From assembly GCA_041689775.1 (NCBI GenBank), contig JBDNFP010000313.1:1-36826 (forward strand): a DNA stretch of 36,826 nt, read 5' to 3'. Shown here piece by piece: positions 8,910 through 17,564 of this stretch (position 1 is its first letter; each line of letters starts with the position of its first letter). The translations under genes and the position numbers were made by a program. Origin of the DNA: JBDNFP01 sp041689775 (lineage in GTDB: Bacteria > Bacteroidota > Bacteroidia > Cytophagales > Spirosomataceae). The notes under the pieces are model-generated. The model worked only from the letters and a program-made list of their open reading frames with translations, did no database searches and was not told the origin of the DNA.

Positions 8910-9485
8910 CTAGCTACTAATCTCGATGTTATACTTCCCGAGTAGTCCGGCTACGCCGTTGAGGGAAAACTTAGCCTTTTTAAGTCGGTTATTTTCGGGA
9001 TCGATAGCGTAGTTGTACGAAGTTCGGAAGTCGGCTTTTTCCAAATTAGTTCGGTCAAAAATAGCTCCCGTTAAATCGCAGTTAATAAATTGCGATTGAC
9101 TCAAATCAGCCTCCGCAAAATCTACCTCTTGCAGGCTACAATCGAGGAATCTGGTTTTCTTGATGGTGAGTCTATAAAAAGAGGATAGATTTAACTGGCA
9201 TCCCTCAAAAAGGAACCCCAGTAAGAATGGGTTACAACTATCAAAATGCAAGCCAACCAGCTTACAGGCCTTGAAACGCACCTCTTTAAACGCAGTATTG
9301 GCTACCTTAGCCATACTCAGATTACACTCCTTGAATTGGCATTCTACAAAGCTAGTACCCGACAAATCAGAACCAGAGAAGTCACAGTTTAAAAAAGTAC
9401 ACTGTTCGTACTCGCCACGTGGTAGCTTCTCAACCAAATAATTGATACCATTGAATTCTTTGTCCTCTACAAATACGTTTGACAT
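8910..9485 (-). CDS. Pentapeptide repeat protein
   Basis: A 191-residue protein largely built of pentapeptide repeats of the A(D/N)LxX type, for example CDFSGSDLSGTSF and CDLTGAIFDRTNLEKADF, with Cys and Phe recurring at the expected positions. Such proteins fold as right-handed quadrilateral beta-helices. A hydrophobic interruption near residues 85-100 (PFLLGFLFEGCQ) resembles the hinge region of Qnr/McbG-like members, some of which protect DNA gyrase, but many pentapeptide proteins have no known function. No signal peptide is seen, so it is probably cytoplasmic. It is convergent with sulP and has no partner on its own strand. Confidence 0.87.
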   Translation of the reverse strand: MSNVFVEDKEFNGINYLVEKLPRGEYEQCTFLNCDFSGSDLSGTSFVECQFKECNLSMAKVANTAFKEVRFKACKLVGLHFDSCNPFLLGFLFEGCQLNLSSFYRLTIKKTRFLDCSLQEVDFAEADLSQSQFINCDLTGAIFDRTNLEKADFRTSYNYAIDPENNRLKKAKFSLNGVAGLLGKYNIEISS

Positions 9486-9695
9486 GGTTGCTAACTACTA
9501 TTCCGTTTAAATTTGAAAGGTTACTATTGGCTTTTAAAACTACTAAAATACCCTGAATCAAAATAAGTACGGAGGAACAGTAACACTCCTAATGCGACTT
9601 CAAGCCTTTACCCCCCCACCAGAAATAAAAGCTTCCCACCCAACTTTTTACCTAATTTTATACTTGTTAATGTATCCATTATTCAGCGATAACCC

Positions 9696-11018
9696 TTGAA
9701 TACGTTTCTCGACCGACAGATCTCTATACTCCCACTGATCACGTTCCGTATTGTTTTTGGCCTCATGATGGTCATCAGTACCATGCGTTTTCTACTATTG
9801 GGCTGGATTGATGACCACTACTTAAATGCCAAAGTAGCATTCCACTATTATGGATTTTCCTGGGTGCAAGCCCTACCAGAATTTTGGATGTATAGTATCC
9901 ATGGTCTCATGCTACTGGCCGCCATCGGAATAACGCTCGGGGCTTTTTATCGCCTCGCAACGGTCATGTTTTTCCTGACCTTCACTTACGTACAACTCAT
10001 TGACCTCACTTACTATCTAAACCATTACTACTTCGTAAGCCTAATCGCACTTTTGATGATGTGGTTACCGGCCAATGCCTCCCACTCGATGGATGTTCGG
10101 CGTAGGCCTAAATTATACCGAACCATGGTACCCGCCTGGACGATCGATAGTATCAAGTTTCAGATCGCCCTGGTGTACATTTTTGCCGGGTTAGCCAAGC
10201 TTAATTATGACTGGCTTATTCTGGCCCTTCCCCTGAAAATATGGCTACCGGCCGCTGATAAAATTCCTGTGTTAGGCCCCGTTTTTAAGCAACCTATCAC
10301 CGCCCACCTATTCAGCTGGTTTGGGATGCTGTACGATACCTTTATTATTTTCTTCCTGATGTGGCCGCCTACCCGCGTACTTGCCTACCTGGCCGTACTT
10401 GTCTTTCATACCGTCGTAGGTATTTTGTTCCAAATCGGCGTGTTTCCGCTCGTTATGATTGGCGTGACGCTTATTTTCTTTTCAAACGACTGGCACCGGC
10501 GACTATTAAAATGGTTTGAAATACTGCCGATCAGCAAATCATCATCTCCCCCTCAGAATTATTCCTCCTCGGGTTTTACCCGATTAGTACTGTATACCTA
10601 TGTAGCATTCCAGATCACATTCCCCTGGCGGTATGTTCTCTACGACGGCAACCTGTTCTGGAATGAGGAAGGTTATCGGTTTAGCTGGCGCGTTATGTTG
10701 ATGGAAAAGGCCGGGACGGCCACTTTTTATGTTAAAGATAGCAAATCGGGCCGGGAAGGTATTGTAGATAATACAGAGTTTCTTCAATCGCATCAGGAGA
10801 AGCAAATGGCTATGCAACCGGATATAATTCTTCAATACGCTCAATTTTTGAAGGAATACTACCAAAAGCAGGGAATGAGCGATCCACAGATACGGGCAGA
10901 AGTATATGTAACGCTCAATGCCCGGCCAAGCCGCCTGTTAATAAATCCGCAACTTGACCTAACCACTGTAGAAGATGGTTGGCAAAAAAAGGACTGGGTG
11001 CTGGATTACGAAGAATAG
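9696..11018 (+). CDS. HTTM domain integral membrane protein
   Basis: A 440-residue membrane protein of the HTTM family, homologous to the membrane part of vitamin K-dependent gamma-carboxylase. The N-terminal 280 residues hold about seven or eight hydrophobic segments, with family-like pieces such as LPLITFRIVFGLMM and IVYIFAG-type helices (IALVYIFAGLAKLNYDWL). The C-terminal 150 residues are soluble (WRYVLYDGNLFWNEEGYRFS...). The start is TTG at 9696: a stop codon lies two codons upstream, and the next ATG would delete the conserved first segment. HTTM genes often stand next to TonB receptors and imelysins in Bacteroidota; the biochemical role is unknown and carboxylation is not shown. It precedes the TonB receptor on the same strand. 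Confidence 0.85.
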   Translation: MNTFLDRQISILPLITFRIVFGLMMVISTMRFLLLGWIDDHYLNAKVAFHYYGFSWVQALPEFWMYSIHGLMLLAAIGITLGAFYRLATVMFFLTFTYVQLIDLTYYLNHYYFVSLIALLMMWLPANASHSMDVRRRPKLYRTMVPAWTIDSIKFQIALVYIFAGLAKLNYDWLILALPLKIWLPAADKIPVLGPVFKQPITAHLFSWFGMLYDTFIIFFLMWPPTRVLAYLAVLVFHTVVGILFQIGVFPLVMIGVTLIFFSNDWHRRLLKWFEILPISKSSSPPQNYSSSGFTRLVLYTYVAFQITFPWRYVLYDGNLFWNEEGYRFSWRVMLMEKAGTATFYVKDSKSGREGIVDNTEFLQSHQEKQMAMQPDIILQYAQFLKEYYQKQGMSDPQIRAEVYVTLNARPSRLLINPQLDLTTVEDGWQKKDWVLDYEE

Positions 11019-11096
11019 GGTACTGAGGTTCATTCCAATGAGCAACATCATTTCAAATAAACTCCCTTCGTACAAGGGTTTCCAACCATTTTTTAC

Positions 11097-11127
11097 AATC
11101 TTTGTACTTTATTTAGACTAATTCTAA
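11097..11127 (+). promoter_or_regulatory. Promoter -7 element with Fur-box-like operator
   Basis: AATCTTTG (11097-11104) matches the Bacteroidota -7 consensus TAnnTTTG at seven of eight positions. Immediately downstream, TTAGACT-A-ATTCTAA (11113-11127) forms a 7-1-7 inverted repeat with one mismatch, the geometry of Fur-family operators. Its position over the expected transcription start would suit iron-dependent repression of the TonB receptor gene. Seen: element and symmetry. Inferred: binding by Fur. Confidence 0.55.
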
Positions 11128-11233
11128 TCTAGTGCAAGTTAATAATCAATTTCAAGAAAGCTCTCTTCCATCAAGATCGAACGGAGATAGAATAAAATTG
11201 GCGGAAAAGAACCAAAAAAATACGGGGTGGAAA

Positions 11234-13645
11234 ATGATCCGTCTCGCGCTATTTTTCGGTTTCACCTTATTCAGTATCTCCTTTACCTTTTCACAAAAAT
11301 TTACGCTCAGCGGAAAGGTACTGGATACTCAAAACCGTCCGATTGCCGAAGCTATCGTCACGATTGAGAATACGGAGTTTTTGACCACCACCAGCAAGAA
11401 CGGGCAATTTGTCCTGAAAAATATTAAATCGGGCAGCTATTCCTTGCTAGCTTTTTCAACTGGTAAAGAGGTAATTAAAAAGTCCGTTGAAATTAGCGCT
11501 GACATCAACGATTTGATTTTTGAGCTACCTGAACTTTCTAAGGAGCTTGATGAAGTACGCGTGCAAGCCGATCGGGAACGCACCTTCGGTATACGTACCC
11601 TCCGCGCCGTAGAAGGAATGGGGATTTATGAAGGTAAAAAATCTGAGGTAATTATCCTGAAAGATATCACCGCTAACCTTGCCACCAACAACCCCCGACA
11701 GGTTTACGCGCGCATTGCAGGCCTGAACATCTGGGAGTCAGATGGTGTAGGCTTACAACTTGGTATCGGTGGCCGGGGATTGAGCCCTAACCGAACGTCC
11801 AACTTCAATACCCGGCAAAACGGCTATGATATATCCGCCGACGCCCTTGGCTACCCGGAAAGCTACTACACCCCACCCGCAGAGGCCCTCGAACGCATTG
11901 AAATAGTGCGCGGTGCGGCTTCCCTACAATACGGTACGCAGTTTGGCGGAATGCTCAATTTTAAATTTAAAAAGGGACCCCGCGATAGGAAACTGGAATT
12001 AACCAGCCGGCAAACCGTTGGTTCCTGGGGCTTTTTTGGTTCGTTCAACAGTGTTGGTGGCACGGTGGGGAAAGTAAACTACTACACCTTTTATCAGCGT
12101 AAGCAGGGAAATGGTTGGAGACCCAACTCCCAATTTACCGCCAACACGGCTTTTGCTTCGGTGACCATTGCTGCCAACGATAAACTTTCCTTTACCACGG
12201 AGTATACCTACATGGACTATCTGGCAAAACAAGCCGGAGGACTTACCGACGCCGCCTTTGCCCAAGACCCTAGACAGTCGCTACGGGGTCGTAACTGGTT
12301 CGGAATCGGCTGGAATTTACTTTCTGTTTCGGCCGACTACCGTTTTACTGCCCGCACTCAGCTGAACATCCGGACCTTCGGTTTACTAGCCGACCGGCAA
12401 TCACTCGGAAACCTTGAACGCATTAACGTAGCCGACTTAGGTGGAAATCGTACCCTCATTGACGGTCAATTTAAAAACATAGGGACGGAGGTGCGGCTAC
12501 TCCACCGCTATCGGATGGGCTCCCAAAATCAGGTATTCCTAGCGGGAATACGCTATTACCGTGGTACTTCCACCGCCCGGCAAGGTGATGGAAACAGTGG
12601 GGTAGACGCTGATTTTCGATTCCTGAATCCGGGTAACCTGGAAAACTCTGACTATACGTTTCCCAATAAAAATGAATCCGCCTTTATCGAGAATATTTTC
12701 TACCTCAATGATCGGTTTAGTATTACCCCCGGCGTCCGGCTTGAAAATATCAGAACCGCCGCTGAGGGCTACTACAAGCAACGGGTGATTGATTTCTCGG
12801 GGAATGTCATCGTGGATAATAGACTGGATGATACGCAGCAACGCAATCGTTCTTTCTTAATTGGCGGTCTCGGTATTAGCTATAAAAAATCTAATCAACT
12901 GGAAGTATACGGCAATATTTCCCAAAACTACCGGGCCATTAATTTCACGGATTTGCGGGTGGTCAATCCAAATTTTTCGGTGGACCCTAACCTGAGGGAC
13001 GAGAAGGGCTATACGGCTGACCTTGGACTTCGGGGTAATGCCGCCGGGCGCTTTATTTTTGACGTAACTGCATTCATCGTACGTTACAACGGTAGAATCG
13101 GTCAGCTCTTGAAAGCAGATCAGCCACCCCTTTTCCTGGATTACCGACTCCGTACCAACGTGGCAGACGCCCTTAACGTAGGAATTGAGGCTTTTGGTGA
13201 GGTAAACATCCTACCTAAATCCAGTAAAGCCCAGTTAAATTGGTTTGTGAACGGGGCCATAATTGATGCCCGCTACATTAATACCGACGATAATACGATC
13301 AAGAATAAGCAAGTTGAAATGGTACCACCCATCATGTTTAGAACCGGGCTAAACTACCGTAAAGCGGCCTTCAATACCTCCTTACAATTTTCTCACACGG
13401 CCGAACACTTTTCGGACGCCACCAACGCCCGCCGCACTTCCACCGCCGTGGAAGGGGTGATACCCTCCTATCAGGTGGTCGACTACTCTGCTTCTTACGG
13501 TTGGAAATTCTTCACAACCGAGCTAAGTATCAATAACCTGCTCAACCAAAAGTATTTTACCCGTCGCGCCGAAGCATACCCTGGTCCTGGGATCATTCCC
13601 TCCGACGGTCGTGGTTTTTACCTAACGGTTCAGGCAAAGTTTTAG
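11234..13645 (+). CDS. FecA-like TonB-dependent receptor
   Basis: Outer-membrane TonB-dependent receptor, 803 residues from the ATG at 11234, which gives the signal peptide MIRLALFFGFTLFSISFTFS. An alternative GTG at 11132 would add 34 polar residues before the signal and is less likely. After the signal come a carboxypeptidase-regulatory-like beta domain (about 22-100), a plug with LQLGIGGRGLSPNRTSNFNT and ALERIEIVRGAASLQYGTQF, and a beta-barrel ending in GFYLTVQAKF with a C-terminal Phe. The plug resembles FecA-type ferric-chelate receptors, so an iron chelate is the likely cargo. A Fur-like operator precedes it. It ends one base before the convergent acetoacetate-decarboxylase-like gene, leaving no room for a separate terminator. 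Confidence 0.93.
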   Translation: MIRLALFFGFTLFSISFTFSQKFTLSGKVLDTQNRPIAEAIVTIENTEFLTTTSKNGQFVLKNIKSGSYSLLAFSTGKEVIKKSVEISADINDLIFELPELSKELDEVRVQADRERTFGIRTLRAVEGMGIYEGKKSEVIILKDITANLATNNPRQVYARIAGLNIWESDGVGLQLGIGGRGLSPNRTSNFNTRQNGYDISADALGYPESYYTPPAEALERIEIVRGAASLQYGTQFGGMLNFKFKKGPRDRKLELTSRQTVGSWGFFGSFNSVGGTVGKVNYYTFYQRKQGNGWRPNSQFTANTAFASVTIAANDKLSFTTEYTYMDYLAKQAGGLTDAAFAQDPRQSLRGRNWFGIGWNLLSVSADYRFTARTQLNIRTFGLLADRQSLGNLERINVADLGGNRTLIDGQFKNIGTEVRLLHRYRMGSQNQVFLAGIRYYRGTSTARQGDGNSGVDADFRFLNPGNLENSDYTFPNKNESAFIENIFYLNDRFSITPGVRLENIRTAAEGYYKQRVIDFSGNVIVDNRLDDTQQRNRSFLIGGLGISYKKSNQLEVYGNISQNYRAINFTDLRVVNPNFSVDPNLRDEKGYTADLGLRGNAAGRFIFDVTAFIVRYNGRIGQLLKADQPPLFLDYRLRTNVADALNVGIEAFGEVNILPKSSKAQLNWFVNGAIIDARYINTDDNTIKNKQVEMVPPIMFRTGLNYRKAAFNTSLQFSHTAEHFSDATNARRTSTAVEGVIPSYQVVDYSASYGWKFFTTELSINNLLNQKYFTRRAEAYPGPGIIPSDGRGFYLTVQAKF

Positions 13646-13646
13646 G

Positions 13647-14327
13647 CTATTTGATAGGAAGACGGCGGGCAACCGGAAAGCCCATCGTAAAGTCCTGAAT
13701 TGCCAGACTCATCAATAGTGTGGAGTCATCACAGGAGGGGAAATAGTGTGGATCTGCGTACCATTTTGATGCCTTCACTAGTTGTCCCTTCCCCTTAGCG
13801 CTTGGCTCGGTGATGAGGATCGACTCCCGTTTCTGTTGACCAATACGAAGTGGGAATAAAGATGTACCAACAGGAAATTTTAGTCCTATTTTGGACAGGT
13901 TAATGGAAAAGAAGGGCTTATCGTCCCGACTGACTTTCCAATGCTCTTCCTTTTCGTTGGTTTTTTCAATGTCGAAATCAGCTACTTCTTTGGGAATTCC
14001 CCAGTTTTCAACGCCATTCCACTGACTATCCATGCTGGAAACATAAATTTTGGAAATTGAAAATACATAGTGTCCGGAAAACTTGAATATCCCGGGTATG
14101 TAAAGTAGTTCACGGTAAGGCCCAACCGGCGATTCCTGGTAATCCACCAACATCACGGCTCCAATGCCAGCTTTTAAATTAACCTGTTGGTAAGGACTCA
14201 TGAAGGTATTCTTAGTAAGGAATTCTCTCGAATTTTTGAATAAGAAAACGTAGCCGTTTCCAGTAAGCTCCCAGGGGGCTGGTGCTATCATCGAGGGAAT
14301 CGAGAAGTAGGGGTCAATGTTTTTCAT
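13647..14327 (-). CDS. Acetoacetate decarboxylase-like protein
   Basis: A 226-residue protein of the acetoacetate decarboxylase superfamily. The start at 14327 is preferred over 14372 because the extra residues are not family-like. GPYRELLYIPG (about 69-79) and NWGIPKEVADF (about 108-118) match the family; Lys113 sits where the Schiff-base lysine of the clostridial enzyme lies (GYPKKLA). Many bacterial relatives are not true acetoacetate decarboxylases but aldolase- or dehydratase-like enzymes, so the substrate is open. It is divergent from an acyl-CoA synthetase with an 87-base gap, a pairing that suggests a common role in acyl or keto-acid metabolism. Confidence 0.8.
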   Translation of the reverse strand: MKNIDPYFSIPSMIAPAPWELTGNGYVFLFKNSREFLTKNTFMSPYQQVNLKAGIGAVMLVDYQESPVGPYRELLYIPGIFKFSGHYVFSISKIYVSSMDSQWNGVENWGIPKEVADFDIEKTNEKEEHWKVSRDDKPFFSINLSKIGLKFPVGTSLFPLRIGQQKRESILITEPSAKGKGQLVKASKWYADPHYFPSCDDSTLLMSLAIQDFTMGFPVARRLPIK

Positions 14328-14414
14328 TGTGATAAAATTATTCCTGGTAACAAATATCTTATTTTTTATCAAAAAATTTATATAAATTGTGTTATATAAC
14401 CTAAACCTTTCTAC

Positions 14415-16088
14415 GTGGAAACTTCAACCCCGGTCCTATCCAAAGAAACCTCACTCGTTGAATACTTCTATCAATCAGAAGCAAGGCAAGGCACAACACT
14501 CTTTCTTCGTCAGCCTTTCGGCGACACCTACTATGACCTGAGCTGGTACGAAGCTGGCCAACAGGCAAGGAGAATTGCTGCGTATCTAAAATCTTTGAAC
14601 CTACCTCCCCAAAGTCCCGTTGGGCTGGTATCAAAAAATTGCGCCGAATGGATCATCACAGATATCGCCATCATGATTTCCGGGCACATTTCGGTACCTT
14701 TTTACCCGACGCTCACTGCACCCCAAATCAATCAGGTACTAACCCATAGTGGCTGCAAAGTACTTTTTGTGGGAAAACTGGACGACTGGAAAGCTATGGA
14801 GCCGGGAATTCCAGCCGGGCTTTTGCAAATTTCCTTCCCAACCTATAATCCCGACGAGGAGCATGTACAATGGGCGGATATTTTACGGGATTTTGACCCC
14901 GTAGAAGAAAGCCCTACCCCCGACCTGGACGATCTTTTCAGTATTGTGTACACATCAGGCACTACGGGTAACCCAAAAGGGGTTATGATCTCACATCGTA
15001 GCACCGCAAGCGCAACCTACGAGGCGTGTCAAGAACTTCTTTTAAAGGAACCTGATACCCGATTTTTCTCTTACCTACCGCTTTGCCACATCGCCGAACG
15101 CAATGTCGTAGAAGCAACCTGCCTGATTACCGGAGGTACCATTTACTTCGCGGAGTCGTTGGATACCTTCGCGGAGAATCTCGCCAAAGCCCGACCTACT
15201 CACTTTTTGGCAGTACCCCGTATCTGGACGAAGTTTCAACTCGGCATTCTTTCGAAAATGTCCCAAGAGCGCCTAGACCTGCTACTAAAAATCCCTTTGA
15301 TCAATAGTCTTATCAAGACTAGCATTCGAAAAAAACTAGGTCTGAACGATGCCGAACTAATTTTAACCGGGGCTGCCCCCATGCCTCCTTCATTAATCAG
15401 ATGGTTTGCCCGACTTGGCATTATTATTCAGGAAGCCTACGGAATGACCGAAAATCTGGGCGCTGTAAGTATGATGCCCAAGGGTCAGATCAAAGGAGGT
15501 ACGGTAGGGAAACTTTATCCTGGAATGGAAGTAAAGATTGACCGAGAAACGGGCGAAATCCTGACCCGATCGGCGTCAAACATGGTAGGGTACTACCACG
15601 AACCAGAGCTAACCGCACAGACGTTAAGCAACGGTTGGCTGCATACCGGTGATGTCGGGGAACTAGATGAGGACGGTTTTTTAAAAATAACGGGAAGAAT
15701 AAAGGAAATCTATAAAACTAGTAAAGGCGAATATATCGTACCTAGTATAATCGAGAGCGGCTTCTCCGAAAACAACATGATCGAGCAGATTTGCATCGCG
15801 GGTCAGAGCCTCCCGCAGCCTATTGCACTCATTGTGCTATCCGAGTTAGGGCGTAAAGCACAGCCTCACCTGGTATCCCAAAGCCTTCATTCTACTCTCT
15901 CAATGATAAACTTAACTTTAAAGAATTTCGAAAAAATCAGGAAGGTAGTCATCGTAAAAGAAGATTGGTCAGTTGAGAACAACATGCTCACCCCTACTCT
16001 CAAAATCAAACGCACTATCGTTGAAAACAACTACGCGCCAATGTTGGAACTTTGGTACGATCATGAAGAAATTATCGTGTGGGAATGA
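14415..16088 (+). CDS. Long-chain acyl-CoA synthetase (AMP-binding)
   Basis: AMP-dependent synthetase/ligase of 557 residues that activates a carboxylic acid through an acyl-adenylate to the CoA thioester; by similarity a long-chain fatty acid. Core motifs are in order: YTSGTTGNPKG (about 178-188), EAYGMTE (about 340-346), GWLHTGDVGELDEDGFL (about 407-423), TGRIKEIYKTSKGEYI, and a late Lys in LTPTLKIKR. The start is GTG at 14415; the sequence before it is AT-rich and contains the divergent promoter region. FadD15-like members of this form are common in Bacteroidota. The 3' end is convergent with folB, ten bases apart. It probably works with the divergent decarboxylase-like protein, but that is inference. 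Confidence 0.92.
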   Translation: METSTPVLSKETSLVEYFYQSEARQGTTLFLRQPFGDTYYDLSWYEAGQQARRIAAYLKSLNLPPQSPVGLVSKNCAEWIITDIAIMISGHISVPFYPTLTAPQINQVLTHSGCKVLFVGKLDDWKAMEPGIPAGLLQISFPTYNPDEEHVQWADILRDFDPVEESPTPDLDDLFSIVYTSGTTGNPKGVMISHRSTASATYEACQELLLKEPDTRFFSYLPLCHIAERNVVEATCLITGGTIYFAESLDTFAENLAKARPTHFLAVPRIWTKFQLGILSKMSQERLDLLLKIPLINSLIKTSIRKKLGLNDAELILTGAAPMPPSLIRWFARLGIIIQEAYGMTENLGAVSMMPKGQIKGGTVGKLYPGMEVKIDRETGEILTRSASNMVGYYHEPELTAQTLSNGWLHTGDVGELDEDGFLKITGRIKEIYKTSKGEYIVPSIIESGFSENNMIEQICIAGQSLPQPIALIVLSELGRKAQPHLVSQSLHSTLSMINLTLKNFEKIRKVVIVKEDWSVENNMLTPTLKIKRTIVENNYAPMLELWYDHEEIIVWE

Positions 16089-16098
16089 TCAGTAGCGG

Positions 16099-16449
16099 CT
16101 ACCCCTCCATCGTAATTTTAGACCGAAGACATACCCCGCCCACCGGTGGATTAAATTTTGACACCGTGACGTGCACCTTTTCTACGTCGGGGTACTTACT
16201 TCTAATTTTTTCAATGAGTATATAGCCAATGTGTTCTAATAAGCGAGTCGATACTTTCATGGTCTCGGCCGCTATTTTGTAGAGATCCTCGTAGTTGATG
16301 GTACCACTCAAACGGTCATTAACCGCCGCATTTTCAAAATCAGTGTGAATAGTGATATCCAAAGAGTATTTATTTCCCATTTTTTGCTCTTCGTCATAAT
16401 AGCCGTGGTAAGCAAAAAATTCCATTCCTTCGAGTGTGATTGTTCCCAA
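16099..16449 (-). CDS. folB: Dihydroneopterin aldolase
   Basis: FolB converts 7,8-dihydroneopterin to 6-hydroxymethyl-7,8-dihydropterin and glycolaldehyde in folate synthesis (cytoplasm). The 116 residues match the small bacterial enzyme: LEGMEFFAYHGYYDEEQ with the pterin-binding Tyr/His region at the N-terminus, TINYEDLY in the middle, LLEHIGYILIEKI with the conserved Glu-His, and a C-terminal VTVSKFNPPVGG with the catalytic Lys region. The start is TTG at 16449, where homologues begin (MGxI); the later ATG would remove the first strand. It lies downstream of the DivIVA gene on the same strand, separated by a hairpin. Confidence 0.93.
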   Translation of the reverse strand: MGTITLEGMEFFAYHGYYDEEQKMGNKYSLDITIHTDFENAAVNDRLSGTINYEDLYKIAAETMKVSTRLLEHIGYILIEKIRSKYPDVEKVHVTVSKFNPPVGGVCLRSKITMEG

Positions 16450-16452
16450 AAT

Positions 16453-16500
16453 ATAAAAAAGAAAAGTGCGGAAAAGCCCTTAAAAGAGGGTGTCTGCACT
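16453..16500 (-). terminator. Imperfect hairpin with T-rich tail before folB
   Basis: On the minus strand, AGTGC (16500-16496) pairs with GCACT (16469-16465), and an inner CCCT/AGGG pair forms a broken stem. It is followed by a T-rich stretch (TTTCTTTTTTATATTTT) running into the folB TTG start. It could terminate the DivIVA transcript or attenuate read-through into folB. The stem is imperfect. Confidence 0.42.
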
Positions 16501-16522
16501 GTATAATAAAATAAGAACAGCA

Positions 16523-17431
16523 TTAGTTGATCTGATCGAAGAAGGATCCTTTTTCGATAGTTTCTTCCTTTACTGATGTTACGGTTTCCTTCGATTTTCT
16601 GATTTTCTCCTCTTCAAGAGCAGCGGCCCTCCTAACCTTCATTTTTTCAACCTCGGCCAGTGCCTCGGAGGCCGCATCAACTACTTCACCTTTTCCGTCA
16701 CTTTTTTTTTCAGCTACCTTGGGCTCAGTTTGGGTAGTATCTCGGGATTTGACAGATGGTACCGCTTCTTCCGTTTTCTCCACCTTTAATGGCTTAATAT
16801 TAGCCTTTACTTCTGATATTTCCACCTTCAAATCATCTGGCTTTGCATTACTGGCAGCCTCCAAAACCTGCTTGTGAACCTCTTCAACCTTTTGGGAGAA
16901 CGAAGAGTCTTTGCTGAATTTCTTCTCAAACCGCTCAACTGTTTCGTTGGTGTTGTTAACTAACGCTTTAAGTTGTACAATCAGATTGTCCCGGTATTTC
17001 TCCATGGACTTAAAGTCACGCTCCTGATTCTTTAGCTCATCGAGTATACCTTCTTTCACGTATTTCGATTGATTTTCAGCATCCTGCATCAACATACTGG
17101 CTTTTCGCTTGGCATCATTTACGATTTCATCAGACTTCTGCCGGGATTCAGCCAGGTATTTCTCAGCGGCTTTATTAGCTTGATCCGTAATCTGACCACT
17201 GGTTTCTTCGGCTGTTTTGAGCGTCCGAAAAAGTGTCATTTCTACGTCTTTAAGCTTATTTAGTTCTTTTTCAGACATTTCAAGCTGCATTTTCAGCATC
17301 TTATTTTCGTTCATTACCCGCTCCCACTCCTGAGATAAGGAGTTCAGGAAAGCATTAACTTCTTCAACATTATAACCTCTGAAACCTTTTTCAAAGGTAT
17401 GCTGCCGTATATCTATGGGTGAAATTTTCAT
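16523..17431 (-). CDS. DivIVA domain coiled-coil protein
   Basis: A 302-residue DivIVA-family protein. The N-terminal 30 residues, MKISPIDIRQHTFEKGFRGY then NVEEVNAFL, match the DivIVA/GpsB membrane-curvature-sensing segment. A long coiled coil follows (about 30-190), rich in Glu, Lys and Gln with heptad spacing. The last 100 residues are charged and low-complexity (KVEKTEEAVPSVKS, EVVDAASEALAEVEKMKV) and probably flexible. In Gram-positives the family organises poles and septa; its role in Bacteroidota is not settled, though a scaffold in cell growth or division is a reasonable guess. It is upstream of folB and downstream of a WD40 gene on the same strand. Confidence 0.9.
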   Translation of the reverse strand: MKISPIDIRQHTFEKGFRGYNVEEVNAFLNSLSQEWERVMNENKMLKMQLEMSEKELNKLKDVEMTLFRTLKTAEETSGQITDQANKAAEKYLAESRQKSDEIVNDAKRKASMLMQDAENQSKYVKEGILDELKNQERDFKSMEKYRDNLIVQLKALVNNTNETVERFEKKFSKDSSFSQKVEEVHKQVLEAASNAKPDDLKVEISEVKANIKPLKVEKTEEAVPSVKSRDTTQTEPKVAEKKSDGKGEVVDAASEALAEVEKMKVRRAAALEEEKIRKSKETVTSVKEETIEKGSFFDQIN

Positions 17432-17564
17432 TAGGATTGCTGCTTTGGTGTATTATACTATCCAATTTGGTAAGTACTGACTTAAAATGCAAATTTCATA
17501 AATATATCTTACATAATAGTTCACCAACGGTACTTCAATTCATTAATAGTAACCGAATACCAAT

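Noticed and set aside
16308..16523. 71-codon minus-strand frame overlapping folB
   Set aside because: Out of frame with folB, hydrophobic by chance; folB is clearly the real gene.
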